Notes under the pieces: model-generated
Told to the model about the DNA's origin: nothing
The model's database searches: none
What the model saw: the letters and a program-made list of their open reading frames with translations, nothing else
Shown: positions 44,041-56,010 of the stretch, in pieces
How positions within the stretch are numbered: position 1 is the first letter of the stretch
How the letters are laid out: every line of letters starts with the position of its first letter
Translations under genes and position numbers: made by a program
DNA from: Taxillus chinensis
Lineage: Eukaryota > Streptophyta > Magnoliopsida > Santalales > Loranthaceae
Direction of reading: 5' to 3'
NCBI GenBank assembly: GCA_023512835.1
Contig: CM042084.1
Span: 49,895,609 to 49,959,608 of the forward strand
DNA length: 64,000 nucleotides

Positions 44041-45477
44041 ATGGCAACATTTAGTCATCTCTTAGAGGGGATATGGGAGAAGGAGACTGCTACTGAGGTG
44101 GCTCAAGCATCTAGCGAAATCCAACGCCGTCTAGGAGACTTTCCACCAGGAGAGTTGCACAAGGCAGACCGGGTCACAGTAGAATTTTCACAAGACTTCA
44201 CTAATGAGTTACGAGCCAAATGGAGTCAGTGGACGGATGAAAGAAAGATTGCTTATGCCCGACAATTTGGTGATCTACTGCTTTTAACCAACTTACCAGT
44301 TGATAGAGACATGCTTCAAGCTGTACTTCACTTTTGGGAGCCAAGGCGTAAATGCTTCGACTTCAACGGTATTGACCTTGTTCCTACTGTTGAAGAATAT
44401 AGAAGACTGCTTGACATACCAGAAGATCACCGAAGGAACGTTTACTTACCTGATCCAAGAAAGGCGGGACGAAGAGCTTTTACTGAAATGATGGAGGTCC
44501 CCATTTGGAGAGCACCTTTTCTGGTAAACCACGAGGGGCGAGAGCAGCTGTCATGGGAAACTATCCAGGAGGTTATGTCGACTACTACAGAAACAGGATT
44601 TCACCGGCTTTTGACTCTAGCCATCTACGGGTTAGTCATTTTTCCGCGCATCTCGGCGTATGTAGACGCGGCAGTCATTGACTTGGTGCGACAAGTGGTG
44701 CAAGGTTGTGATCCCACCCCGGCTATCTTAGTAGAAACTATTCGTTCCCTTTCCAATTTGAGAACTCGTGGTTCTGGATAGTTCACTGGCTGCTTACCAC
44801 TTTTCTGCACTTGGTTGAAGGGACACCTCCCCTGTGCTGTCCCCAACTTCACACCGGTATACCAGTTACCTTATACCACACTATTGGACATCCTGCTCAG
44901 TAAATGGATTCTGCCTAAAGGAGTGGAAGACTGGAAGGAAAAGCTGCAGGACTTAAAGGAAGAAGACATCGTCTGGATTGCTCCCTGGATGCCAAGGTAC
45001 TCTATGACATACAGTTGTGGTGAGTACAACTGGGTTCCCTTGCTAGGCCCCTGGGGAGCTACTGCTTATGCACCACTGCAGTGTGGAAGACAGCTAGGAG
45101 ACAGTCAGGTTGTTCCGGTATTGTATGGGATGGAGGACTGTGACTTCGCTTATGGTCGTACCATGCTAGAAGAGAAGGGGATGAAGTTGCACCAAGCGTG
45201 GTCTATACCTCACAAGATTCAACCTAATAACTCCAAATCTGGTATCTTTCCATCTTACATTCCTTGGAGAGCACAGCACGAGCCACAGCAAGGTTTGATC
45301 GTGAGGACCCTCTTGCAAGAGAACCAGGAGCTGAGGCAGCAAGTCCACAGGCTGGAAGTCGCTTTGGAGAGAGCTACTCAGAGGTTGCAGCTGAGGGACA
45401 AGCAACTAGAGACCGTGTTGCAGCAAAGGGAGGATGCCGGAGAAAGACCGCCGCAGAGGAGGAGGCGTCGCGCTTGA
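44041..45477 (+). pseudogene. Ogre ORF1, one nonsense codon
   Basis: A protein of unknown role found upstream of gag in Ogre elements. The frame is 479 codons with one TAG at 44779, most likely a former TGG (followed by FTGCLPLF). Residues about 85-125 (LHFWEPRRKCFDFNGIDLVP, then EYRRLLDIP) resemble plant retrotransposon-related domains of the mobile-domain/DUF7745 type. The last 60 residues are rich in Gln, Glu, Arg and Leu (ENQELRQQVHRLEVALERA) and should form a coiled coil. The start ATG 44041 is the first after the splice acceptor. Confidence 0.82.
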
Positions 45478-45708
45478 AGATCATGTTACCGTCTTTGAGA
45501 TGACTGAATAATTGCCTTAGAGCCATGTAGTTTCTGTTATTGTAGTTGTTAGAAGGTTGCACGGCATTTATGCATGTAATCTTTTTCCTTTTATTAATAA
45601 AATGAAGTTTATTAAACCCGTTCACTCGCATCCATTCACGCATCTCATGCATTCATGTAAAAAGTGAAAACAAAACTAAAAAATGCTCACCCTTTGTGTT
45701 TCTTTTAG
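45478..45708 (+). other. Intercistronic module before gag
   Basis: Has AATAAA (45596-45601), then CAT-rich sequence (GCATCTCATGCATTCAT), then the acceptor-like CTTTGTGTTTCTTTTAG ending at 45708. The same order recurs at 49073-49293. Confidence 0.5.
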
Positions 45709-47918
45709 CAAAAATATTGCTTCATCCAGAATTGGGCACACTTACAACCTTCGGTCTAGACACAAGCACACATCTCATCCAATGGCCGACAAGAATGAAA
45801 ACAAACTGATGGGGTTAGAGCAAAGTCACCAAGGCATGAGTGATACACTCCAGAACCTACAAGAACAAATGAACCGTATGGCAGAAATGATGGCTCGACT
45901 GGTCGAAGGAGCTCCAAGAGAAGCAAACCCGCAGCCTAGGCCAGAAGTGACACAGCCTCCACCTCCCACACAGCCTGTGACACACAATGTCGTTCCCGAG
46001 CATTTGGGCACCCCCAATCCAGGCCAATACACTTCACCACTAATGGGAGTTCCTACAGAAGTGGTAGGCTCTCCGGCATACAAAGAAGCTGAGTCCCCTG
46101 CACTAAGTAGGATTGAAGAACGACTAAAGGCCGTTGAGGGCGCCGAAATCTATGGCATGATTAATCCTGATGAGCTATGCCTAGTCCCTGGTGTTGTTTT
46201 GCCCCATAAGTTTAAGATGCCCGGATTTGAGAGGTTCAACGGCACACGCTGTCCTAGAACACACTTGGCGATGTATTGTCAAAAAATGGCCGCATACACT
46301 AGCGATGATAGACTTCTTATGCACTGCTTCCAGGAGAGTCTAACGGGAGCACCCTTACGTTGGTATTTTCAGCTGGATGGGGGACGTATCAGAACATGGA
46401 AGGATTTGGCTACCGCATTCCTGGCACAATATAAACATGTCACTGAACTAGCCTTGGACCATCTGACATTACAGTCTTTGGAGAAAGGCCCTAATGAAAA
46501 TTTCAAGGACTATGCAAGAAGGTGGAGGGAAACTACTGTAGAAGTGCAACCGCCATTAACAGAAAGAGAGCTCACGACATTGTTCATCAACACATTGAAG
46601 GGCGTATATTATGAAAAGCTGATCGGTCATGTTTCTAGCACTTTCGCCAATCTAGTCGCTTCAGGAGAACTCATCGAGAGCGGAGTCAAAGGAGGAAAGC
46701 TAAAAGGAGAAATGGTCGAGGCACCAAAGAGGTCACCAATACCGCCAAAGAAGAAAGAAGGGGAAACTAATTTCGTGTATCAGTCTGGCCCAATGATGCA
46801 ACCTAACCCTCCCTAAATGCCTGTTTACTTCAGACCACCTCCAGTAGCCGCATATGCCGCACCTGCACCTATCCCGTAATTCCAACCTTTCTCATTTCAA
46901 GCAAGACCCCAATACACTTACCCAGCTCCACAATTCCCTCAACTACCTACCCAGCACCAGTCCAAGCACCCGTCAGAAGCCCATCTACTGACCCGAAACC
47001 AAATCAAGCTCCCAAGAAGCACCAGGAGTTCGACCCAATCCCTATGACTTATGCTGAACTATACCCAAGGCTCCTTGAGGCAAGACTGGTAGTCCCTTCC
47101 CCTGTGGGAGAACTGAAACCACCGTATTCGAATTGGTACAAACCAGACCTTCGTTGCGTATATCATGCTGGTGCCGTAGGACACAACGTTGAAGGTTGCA
47201 TCGCATTTAAAATGAAAGTCCAAGCGTTAAAAGATGCTCACTGGTTGGATTTCGCGACACTATCCAATTCCCCGAGTGTCAACAACAACCCATTGCCAGA
47301 ACACTCTAATAGTGTTGCTGCCATTAGCTCGGAAGCTAGGATTGCGAAAATCTCCCAAGTACGGATGCAAAGGGACCAGTTGTTTCAATTTTTACTCAAG
47401 TATGGATATTTGTTGACCAGATCAGCTATTGAAGGTAAAGAAGGGACTGACCAACAAAAAAGGTGTCTGTTCCATGAGATGGCTCCAGGACACGACATTA
47501 ACAATTGCATGGAGTTCGAAAGTGTTGTTCAGGAACTGATCGACTGCAGAAGGATTGAATTTTCAAAACAGTGTATTGACGCATCCATCCAGATAGTCCA
47601 AAGAGATAATGCGGACGTTTTCACAAACATGCCCAAACCTCTCTGAATTTACACTACAACTCCAGAAATACCCCTGTTACCCCATGGGATCCAGCCTCTT
47701 ACAATCCATATACCCCCTCAACCTTCCTATAAGAGTGAGAAAGCTGTTCCTTGGAGGTACGGTTGTGAAGCAGTAGTGCAAGGGAACCCCCAAACAAAGA
47801 AGACAACTCGGAGTGGATGTCCTTACGCACCCGAAGTGTTCGAACAATCGAAGAAGGGAAAAGTTGCAGCCAACGAGGAAATTCAAATTACTGAGGAAGA
47901 CGCTGCTGAGTTTCAAAG
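45683..47918 (+). pseudogene. gag: gag of Ogre-1
   Basis: Structural protein. Open from 45683 to TAA 46814, a second TAA follows at 46877, a frameshift occurs near 46949, and TGA at 47644. Visible: a Gln/Met-rich helical segment (45800-45900), a proline-rich stretch, FKMPGFERFNGTRCP, and the gag core from about 46200 to 46700 (CFQESLTGAPLRWYFQLD; FKDYARRWRE). Two unusual CHHC knuckles occur, CVYHAGAVGHNVEGC (about 47155) and CLFHEMAPGHDINNC (about 47464), instead of CCHC. The true start may be the MADKNENK Met at 45783, or the frame may begin at the splice acceptor 45708. Confidence 0.82.
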
Positions 47919-49072
47919 TTGATTAGGCATAGTGAATATAATATCGTGGAACAGCTAAGCAAACAGCCCGCTCGGATCTCACTACTCTCACTACTAAAAG
48001 ATTCTACTCCACACCGAGAAGCATTAATGAAGGTCCTTAGCAAGGCTTACGTCCCACCAACTATTTCGATAGAGAACATAGACACACTTGCTGGAAACTT
48101 TGTAATGGACAACTTTATATCATTTAGCGAGGATGAACTGCCGCAGGAGGGCAAGGGTCACATCAAAGCTTTGCACATTTCTGTCAAGTGCAAAGAACAC
48201 ACCATCTCCCGGGGACTGATCGATAATGGGTCTGTTGTCAACATTATGCCTTTACAAATATTACAACGGCTGCCCATAGATTCTTCATATATGCGGTCGA
48301 GTAACATGGTAGTTCGAGCCTTTGACGGTGGGAAAAGAGAAATAACAGGAACGCTCGATATTCCATTGCTGTTGGGCCCACAGTATTTTCAGTTGAATTT
48401 CAAATCTTGGATATTGCGCCATACTACAACTGCTTGTTGGGAAGGCCATGGATTCACACAGCGGGAGCAATACCTTCTACTCTGCACCAGAAACTGAAGT
48501 TCGTGGTTGACGATCACCTCATTTGCGTATCCGGGGAGATAGACCTGTTGGTAACCAAGCCCTCATCCATGCCTTGTATTGACAGCGGAGAGGACATACC
48601 TGAATGTTCTTTCTGAGCCTTTGAAGTAGTCAATGTCACCTATGTGACACGGCCCAGTTTGTATCAAAGGGTAGGAGCTCAACTGTCCAAAGCTACCAAG
48701 ATGATTGCACATACGATGCTTAGGCAAGGACATAAGCCAGGACTTGGGCTCGGGGCATCCTCTCAGGGCATGAAAGACCCGTTACGCATCTGGGGCACAA
48801 CGGAACGATATGGGCTAGGCTACAAACCCACCAAAGCAGACCGGCAGAAGGAATCCTCCAGGAAGAGGGAAGTCAGAATGGCCAAGCTGCAGAAGCGACC
48901 TATCCAAGAAGAGTGGATGACATTTCCACCCTTAGAAGACACATTCTACAGTGGAGGGTTTACTTATCAAGAGAAGGCTGCGGTCATTGCTGCTGTGGAG
49001 AGCAAGGAGCCGGAAGCGGGCCAGGTGGTGTTCATGCAGGAAGGAGCACCAGGACAACCTCTCAATAATTAG
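47919..49072 (+). pseudogene. pol: protease and G-patch-like segment of Ogre-1
   Basis: Protease spans 47919-48500: LLSLLKDSTPHREALMKVL leads in and the active-site region reads LIDNGSVVNIMP, with Asn for the usual Thr/Ser after Asp, as in other Ogre copies. A frameshift near 48405 moves to the frame of CLLGRPWIH (48425). A TGA at 48614 interrupts. The following segment (about 48690-48830) has the glycine pattern HKPGLGLG, SQGM, then YGLGYKP, resembling a G-patch, an RNA-binding/helicase-activating motif also found in some retroviral proteases. Ends at TAG 49070. Confidence 0.8.
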
Positions 49073-49293
49073 ACTAGCACATGTCTCCCCGTGATGTAAT
49101 CCTTGGGGGAATCCTATTTGGATATTTGTTTGTTTTCACTTTTATGCCTCTTTCAGTGTTTCAAAATAGTTTATGTCTCTTTGAGATATTTTGCTTTCAA
49201 TAAAGTGCATGTTTTCCAAAAATGGTGCATTGCATCTCATTATCATATGCATATCATATTTTGCTATCAACCTGTTGATCTTTTCACAAACAG
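49073..49293 (+). other. Putative intron/spacer between protease and RT
   Basis: AATAAA at 49199, CAT-rich sequence, then CTTTTCACAAACAG ending at 49293, a good acceptor directly before the pol frame. Pea Ogre is known to splice out an intron between protease and RT. The donor is not fixed; GTGATGTAAT (49091) or a site in the protease exon are candidates. Confidence 0.6.
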
Positions 49294-52200
49294 GTACCAT
49301 GAATTCAACGAGGGTGTGAGAAGCAATGATGAGGCGGGATGCCCAACGTTTGACCAAAGTCCAGATTGGGAGAAGTCAGTGCATGAGACAAGTGAGGCTG
49401 ACTTGGAAGATGAGGCCGATTTACCTGAAGATATCCTTCGGTTGTTGGAAAGGGAAGACCAGTTCAAGACCCCAAGTGAGGACCCTATAGAAACAGTGAA
49501 TGTGGGAACAGACGCAGAACCAAGAAAGCTTAAAGTGAGTTCTTCATTATCCGCGGAGATCAAGGGGCAGTTAATTGAATTGTTGACCAGTTTCAAGGAT
49601 GTGTTCGCCTGGTCCTATCGAGATATGCCGGGTCTGAATCCAGATATTGTGCAACATCAAATACCACTAAAGCCGGAATGTCCACCGGTCCAGCAGAAGC
49701 TGCGAAGGATGAGACCTCAGATGATATTGAAGATCAAGGAGGAGATCAAAAAGCAATGGGATGCCGGTTTCCCCAGTGTTGCTCATTATCCAGAATGGGT
49801 GGCGAACATTGTGCCAGTGCCGAAAAAAGGGGGAAATATCCGTGTGTGCATCGATTACCGAGACCTGAATAAGGCGAGCCCAAAAGATAATTTTCCACTC
49901 CCACATATTGATACACTGGTGGACAACACAGCGAAACACGCTTTGTTTTCATTTATGGATGGATTCTCGGGCTATAACCAGATCCAGATGGCCCCCGAGC
50001 ACAAGGAGCGGACGACCTTCACGACGTTATAGGATACATTTTGTTATAATGTGATGTCATTTGGGCTCAAGAATGCAGGAGCCACTTACCAAAGAGCCAT
50101 GGTCACTTTGTTTCACGATATGATGCATAAGGAGGTGGAAGTGTATGTGGATGACATGATAGCCAAATCAGCAAGTACGGAAAGTCAAGTTGAAGTACTC
50201 CGCAAACTTTTCCAAAGGTTGCGAAAGTATCAACTCAAGTTGAATCCAGAGAAATGTACTTTTGGTGCGACATCGGGTAAGCTATTGGGCTTCATAGTCA
50301 GTGAGAAAGGGATAGAGATTGACCCTGACAAGATTCGAGCTATCCAGGAGATATCACCGCCAACCACTGTCAGGGAAGTCAGAAGCTTCCTGGGGCATTT
50401 GAATTACATCGCTAGGTTCATTTCGCAGTTGACAGCGACATGTGAACCATTATTTAAATCACTATGAAAGGACAATCCAGAAGTTTGGAATAAAGCATGT
50501 CAGGAGGCCTTTGACAAAATCAAGCAATACTTGATAAATCCATCAATCCTGGTTCCACCGGTACCTAACAAGCCACTCATCCTCTATTTAACTATCCAAG
50601 GCTCATCAATGGGTTCTGTATTGGGACAGCATGATGCCTCAGGAAGAAAGGAGCAAGCAATTTATTACCTGAGCAAGAAGTTCACCCCTGGCGAAGCGAA
50701 CTACACTCCATTGGAAAAGGCTTGTTGCGCTCTGGTTTGGACTGTCCGACGATTAAGGCAGTACACCCTCTATCATACGACATGGCTTATTGCAAAACAT
50801 GACCCGCTCAAATACTTATTGGAGAAACCATCAATTTCCGGGAGGATCGCCAAGTGGCAGTTGTTGTTATCCAAATATGATATTGTGTATGTGCCTCAGA
50901 AAGCCATAAAAGGAAGTGGTATAGCAGATTATTTGGCAGAAAGGGCCTTGGAAGACTACGAGCCTATGAATGTTGGATTTCCAGATGAGCACATCAACAT
51001 CATTGAAGAAGAGTCTGACTCATGGATTATGCGGTTTGACGGTGCCTCCAGCCTATTGGGGCATGGTATTGGCGCTATCCTTATATCCCCAAAGGGTGAG
51101 CATTTCCCCATGGCAGCCAAGTTGACATTTCCATGCACAAATAATGTAGCCAAGTATGAAGCTTGTTTGATGGGTCTTCAAGAAGCCATTAATCGAGAAA
51201 TCAAAAAGTTACAAGTATTCGGAGATTCAGCCCTTGTGATTTACCAAGTCAGGAATGAATGGGAAACGCGGAACCACAAATTGATCCCGTATCATAAGCT
51301 TATCTCTAGACTGATCGAGCAATTTGAGGAGATTACCTTTGAGCACATGCCAAGAGACCATAATCAGATTCCCGATGCATTGGCTACCTTAGCCTCTCTC
51401 ATTTGACTGGATACAAAACTAGAGGTTCAATCCTTTGACATTCATATACAAGACACGCCAGCTCACTGTATGGCTATTGAAGGAGATCTAGAAGAAAAGC
51501 CGTGGTATCATGATCTCAGGCAATACCTACTCAAACAAGAATATCCTGAAGGTGCGTCCGACACAGACAAAAGGAACATCCGGCGGGCTGCAACCAAGTA
51601 TTACCTTGATGGCTCTATCATATATCGACGAAATCATGACATGGTGCTGCTGCGTTGTGTAGAGAAGGAAGAGTCGTCACAGCTGATGAAGGAACTTCAT
51701 GAAGGGAGCTGTGGGTCACATGCAAACGGATATGCACTGGCAAGACAAATTATGAGAATGGGTTATTACTGGGTCACAATGGAGAAGGACTGCATTGATT
51801 ATGTACACAAGTGTTTCAAATGTCAGATATATGGTGATCGGATTCAAGCACCGTCATCTCAATTGCATGTGATAACTTCACCATAGCCTTTCTCGCTCTG
51901 GGGCATGGACGTCATCGGACCTATATCACCGAAGGCATCTAATGGACATCGCTTCATCTTGGTGGCCATTAATTACTTCACTAAATGGGTGGAAGCCGCA
52001 TCTTACACCAACGTGACACAAGCAGTGGTGGTCAAGTTTGTTCGTAACAATATCATATGTCGTTATGGACTCCCAAAGCAAATCATCACAGACAGCGCAA
52101 CAAACTTGAATAGCCGAATGATGGGCAATTTATGTGAGCAGTTCAAGATCCAGCATCGAAATTCGACCCCGTACAGACCTAAGACGAATGGGGCAGTCGA

Positions 52201-52750
52201 AGCAGCTAACAAGAATATCAAGAATATTGTTAGAAAGATGACTGAGACGTACAAGGATTGGCATGAGAAGCTGCCCTATGCATTACACGCATACCGCACC
52301 TCGGTGCGTACATCAACTGGGGCAACTCCTTTCTCATTAGTTTATGGAATGGAGGCGGTGTTGCCGATAGAGGTGGAGATTCCTTCCCTGCGGGTACTCA
52401 AGGACACACAGTTGGATGAAGCAGAGTGGGTTCAAAATCGATACGAACAACTGAATTTCGTAGAAGAAAAGCGCATCGCAGCGGTGAATAGAGGCCGTTT
52501 GTACTAGCAGAGGATGATAAAAAGTTATGACAAGAAGGTGAAGCCTCGAAATTTTCAAGAAGGGGAGCTTGTACTTAAGAAGATCTTGCCTATCCAAGCT
52601 GACCACAGGGGCAAGTGGACACCCAATTATGAAGGTCCATACGTCGTCAAAAGAGCTTTCTCTGGTAGAGCATTAATCCTTGTCAGAATGGACGGAAATG
52701 AGCTACCAAATCCGGTCAATAGTGACGCCGTGAAGAAATTCTATGCCTGA
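49294..52750 (+). pseudogene. pol: RT, RNase H, archaeal-type RNase H and integrase of Ogre-1
   Basis: One frame of about 1150 codons with no frameshift but stops at 50030, 50465, 51404, 51884 and 52505. Order: acidic linker; RT (VCIDYRDLNKASPKDNFPLP, FMDGFSGYNQI, YVDDMIAKS); RNase H (about 50580-50960); archaeal-type RNase H (RFDGASSLLGHG, KYEACLMG, GDSALV, IPDALATLASL; 51030-51400); integrase zinc site (about 51690-51830) and core (MDVIGPISP, ITDSATNL, GAVEAANKN); C-terminal tail with DHRGKWTPNYEGPYVVK. At 51404 and 51884 Ogre-2 keeps CGA and TGG, so these stops are transitions. Confidence 0.92.
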
Positions 52751-53224
52751 TTCCTGTTACCATATTGTATTAGATTAGGATCAACATGTAATCAAACAAC
52801 TCTATCCATATCAAACCTTTTGTTGTCATTCTCTCATCCTTTCAAATACACCTCACTAAAGTCCCAGGATTATGCCCTACACTGGGGCATTTCCTAGTCA
52901 AATACCTCCACAACACGAGGGGTGGAAACATGCATGCCTAACACCCCTACTTACCTTAAAGTCCCAAAACAAAAAAAACAAAAAAAGGAATAACAAAAAA
53001 GAAAAACAACAACAACAACAAGTGCTCGACCAATACTTGTAGCATAATTTGTCAACATTTAGTGACGCCCTATCCCCAATAATGACCTTTGTAGCAAAAA
53101 AAAAACCAAACCTTCTATCCCCGCCAAAAGCCAACTGCCAATACCTATACCTTTCTAGAGTCCTTGATTACATGTGTGATCTTTTTCTCAATCCGATATA
53201 AGTAACAGGACATCTCGAAGCAAG

Positions 53225-53465
53225 AGCGGACTTAGTGAAAACCCGAAAGGGCGCTAAGGGTAAAATACAAAGCTCAAGAATGGAAAAAATAAAAAGGGTG
53301 AAGCCGGACTTAGTGAAAACCCGAAAGGGCACTAAGGGTAAAATACAAAGGCAAAAAGAAAGCCGGACTTAGTGAAAACCCAAAAGGGCACTAAGGGTAA
53401 AATACAAGGGCAAAAAAAAAAGTCGGACATAGCGAAAACCTGAAAGGGCGCTAAGGACAAAGCAA
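53225..53465 (+). repeat. Four-copy repeat shared with Ogre-2
   Basis: Unit: CGGACTTAGTGAAAACCCG, then AAAGGGCGCTAAGGGTAAAA, with variable A-rich spacers. The inverted equivalent in Ogre-2 is 24119-24275. Confidence 0.88.
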
Positions 53466-54479
53466 AGACAACAGAAAAAGAATCCAGCAATGCAACGTCC
53501 AACACTTGGGGTTAGGGATGATCATGGAATCAAGACGAAGCAGCTAGTAGAGCAGTCACATATTACAAGGAAGAGAAGAACTTTGGTCAAACTGAAGGCA
53601 CTCTCAAATCAAACTCGCGCCTCACGCCTCTCAAGAACTCAGGTTTTGTTTGTTAAAGTTAGGCATGTTGTGCTTTATATGATGTGATTATGATAAATTG
53701 AGATCATGCTCATAAATTATTTTTTAAAATGTTTGGTTTTAAAAATTTTTATCTCGCTGTAGAGTGAAACCTTCCAAAGTCCTAATAGACTTCCCCAAGG
53801 TTGCCCCACAGGAAGAAGTTGCTACGAAGAATTATGAGGTAACACCAAGGCCCCATGGACAGAATCCCCGAGAAGGGCCAAATCATGACAATAGATGTTG
53901 CCAAAAAAAGGACAGCCCATTGACAAAACCAGCAGAGCTTGGAGAAGACAAATTAGTGACACTCGACGTTGTTAAACAAAGGTAGTGATTCTCTATGGAA
54001 GCCAGCAAAGCTCGATAAAGACTTAACCACGACAATAGATGTTGCAATGAAATGGTGGCCCATCATTGAAGCTAGCAACGTCTGCAGAAGCCTAGCTCCT
54101 GACAAATGTTGTTCTGTTGAAGCCAACAGAACCCCGGGAAGAATCGAGTAGTGAAAGTCAAGCATCATGACACACTCCATCAAGAGCTCTACCTCAACAG
54201 AAGAATGGATCACAAAGCTTTTGACACATTTAACCCTTCCCTTTCCCCTTGGATTTTCAATAAGATTGTTAAAATTCCCATGCATCCATGCACATGCATC
54301 ATACATTCACATATTCTATGCATGATTTTTGCACTTCGTGATTGAGTTTCAGGGACTCTGTACAGCGTGGAGTTTTCATTTCAGGACTATCTCAAGTCAC
54401 AGTCAAGCACCGGATATGCCTCGAGCCTTTTTACCCCCCTTTTTGAAGTCCAATTTTTTAGACATCCATCTCAAAGGTT

Positions 54480-55440
54480 TTCATTCCCCCTTCTCGCTTT
54501 TCGGACTTTAAGTTAATCTCAAGAGTTTAAATTCAAGGTTTTTAATTCTAGGTTTTTCTAGGTTTTCAAATTCCCGTTAAGCTCAAGAGTTCTCATTTCA
54601 AGTGTTCCAAGTCCCGTTAAAGATTTTTTATCCTCGTTTTACAATTCCCGTTAACCTCCAGGATTTTTCTTTCCTGTTTTACACCTCAAGGGCCTTTCAA
54701 TTCCAAGTTTTTTTATTTCTGTTAATCTCAAGGATTTTTCATTCTTGTTTTACACCTCAAGGGCCTTTCAATTCCAAGTTTTTTTTATTCCTGTTACTCT
54801 CAAGAATTTTTCATTCCTGTTTAAACCTCAAGGGCTTTAAAATTCCGAGTTTTTTTATTTCTGTTAATCTCAAGGATTTTTCATTCTTGTTTTACACCTC
54901 AAGGGCCTTTCAATTCCAAGTTTTTTTTATTCCTGTTACTCTCAAGAATTTTTCATTCCTGTTTAAACCTCAAGGGCTTTAAAATTCTGAGTTTTTAAAT
55001 TTCTGTTAATCTCAAGGATTTTTCATTCCTGTTTTACACCTCAAGGGCCTTTCAATTCCAAGTTATTATTCCTGTTACTCTCAAGAATTTTTCATTCCTG
55101 TTTAAACCTCAAAGGCTTTAAAATTCCGAGTTTTTAAATTTCTGTTAATCTCAAGGATTTTTCATTCCTGTTTTACACCTCAAGGGCCTTTCAATTCCAA
55201 GTTTTTAATTCCTATTACTCTCAAAAAATTTTCATTCCTGTTTAAACCTCAAGGGCTCTTCAAGTCTGAGTTTTTAAATTCCCGTTAATCTCAAGGATTT
55301 TTCATTCCTGTTTTATACCTCAAGGGCCTTTCAATTCCAAGTTTTTAACTTCCTATTAATCTCAAGGATTTTTTATTCCTATTTTTAACCTCAAGGGCTT
55401 TTCATTTCAAGTTCTTAACATCCATGTCGACCTCAAGGGC
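54480..55440 (+). repeat. Tandem CTCAAGGGCCTTTCAATTCC array
   Basis: Alternating half-units of about 60 bp, one with CATTCCTGTTTTACACCTCA, the other with CATTCCTGTTTAAACCTCAA, forming a higher-order period near 120-130 bp. It has no counterpart in Ogre-2, which carries the 37-bp array in this region. Confidence 0.88.
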
Positions 55441-55521
55441 GTAACAAGTAAGCCAGGTAAGCAATCCAACCCGTCCAAAACAAGTCCGTCCTATCTTTGT
55501 GCACCATTTGTACACAAATGA

Positions 55522-55539
55522 CACAAAAAGAGGGGCAGC
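55522..55539 (+). other. Ogre-1 polypurine tract
   Basis: AAAAAGAGGGGCAGC directly before the 3' LTR. Confidence 0.9.
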
Positions 55540-56010
55540 TGATGGACCCTAATTTGTCCGGGTTGGACATATTTTATCAAATTCAATTTTCTTCAATGCT
55601 GCCTCGATCTGTTGAAATTTTGTAGAACGACGGAGTCGTGACCATTGAGCCGCAAATGCCCCATTTCAAGAAATTATCCTAAAGGCTTCCAAATGCCAGA
55701 GAATCAGTCCTGGGTGACAGAAAATTTAATTTGAGGATTAACGCAATCGACCGCGCTTAATTCTGAGGTCAAACGAAGAAGATATAGTCAAAACAGCGTT
55801 CGGGCCGCCATCAGGGGTCAAAACGGTAATTGACCTTTCACACGGAGCTCCGGATCAGGTCACAAACCTCATAATCTCATCCTACTCATCGTTCTGAGAA
55901 TTTTGACATATATATCGTATATATTCGCTCCCGGGGCTTTTTTGACGAAAATTAAAAATAAATACGTTTTGCGGTAATAGACAATCTCAGTACAGGTTTG
56001 CCGTAAAAAT

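Larger units (their letters stand above)
52751..55521 (+). other. Ogre-1 3' noncoding region
   Basis: No gene. Holds two repeat arrays (below). 53700-54250 contains several GTTGC/GTTGTTAA-like blocks alternating with AGCCAGCAAAGCT-type words, perhaps a decayed array. 54270-54352 repeats the CAT-rich plus TTGAGTTTCAG pattern of the intercistronic modules. Confidence 0.65.
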
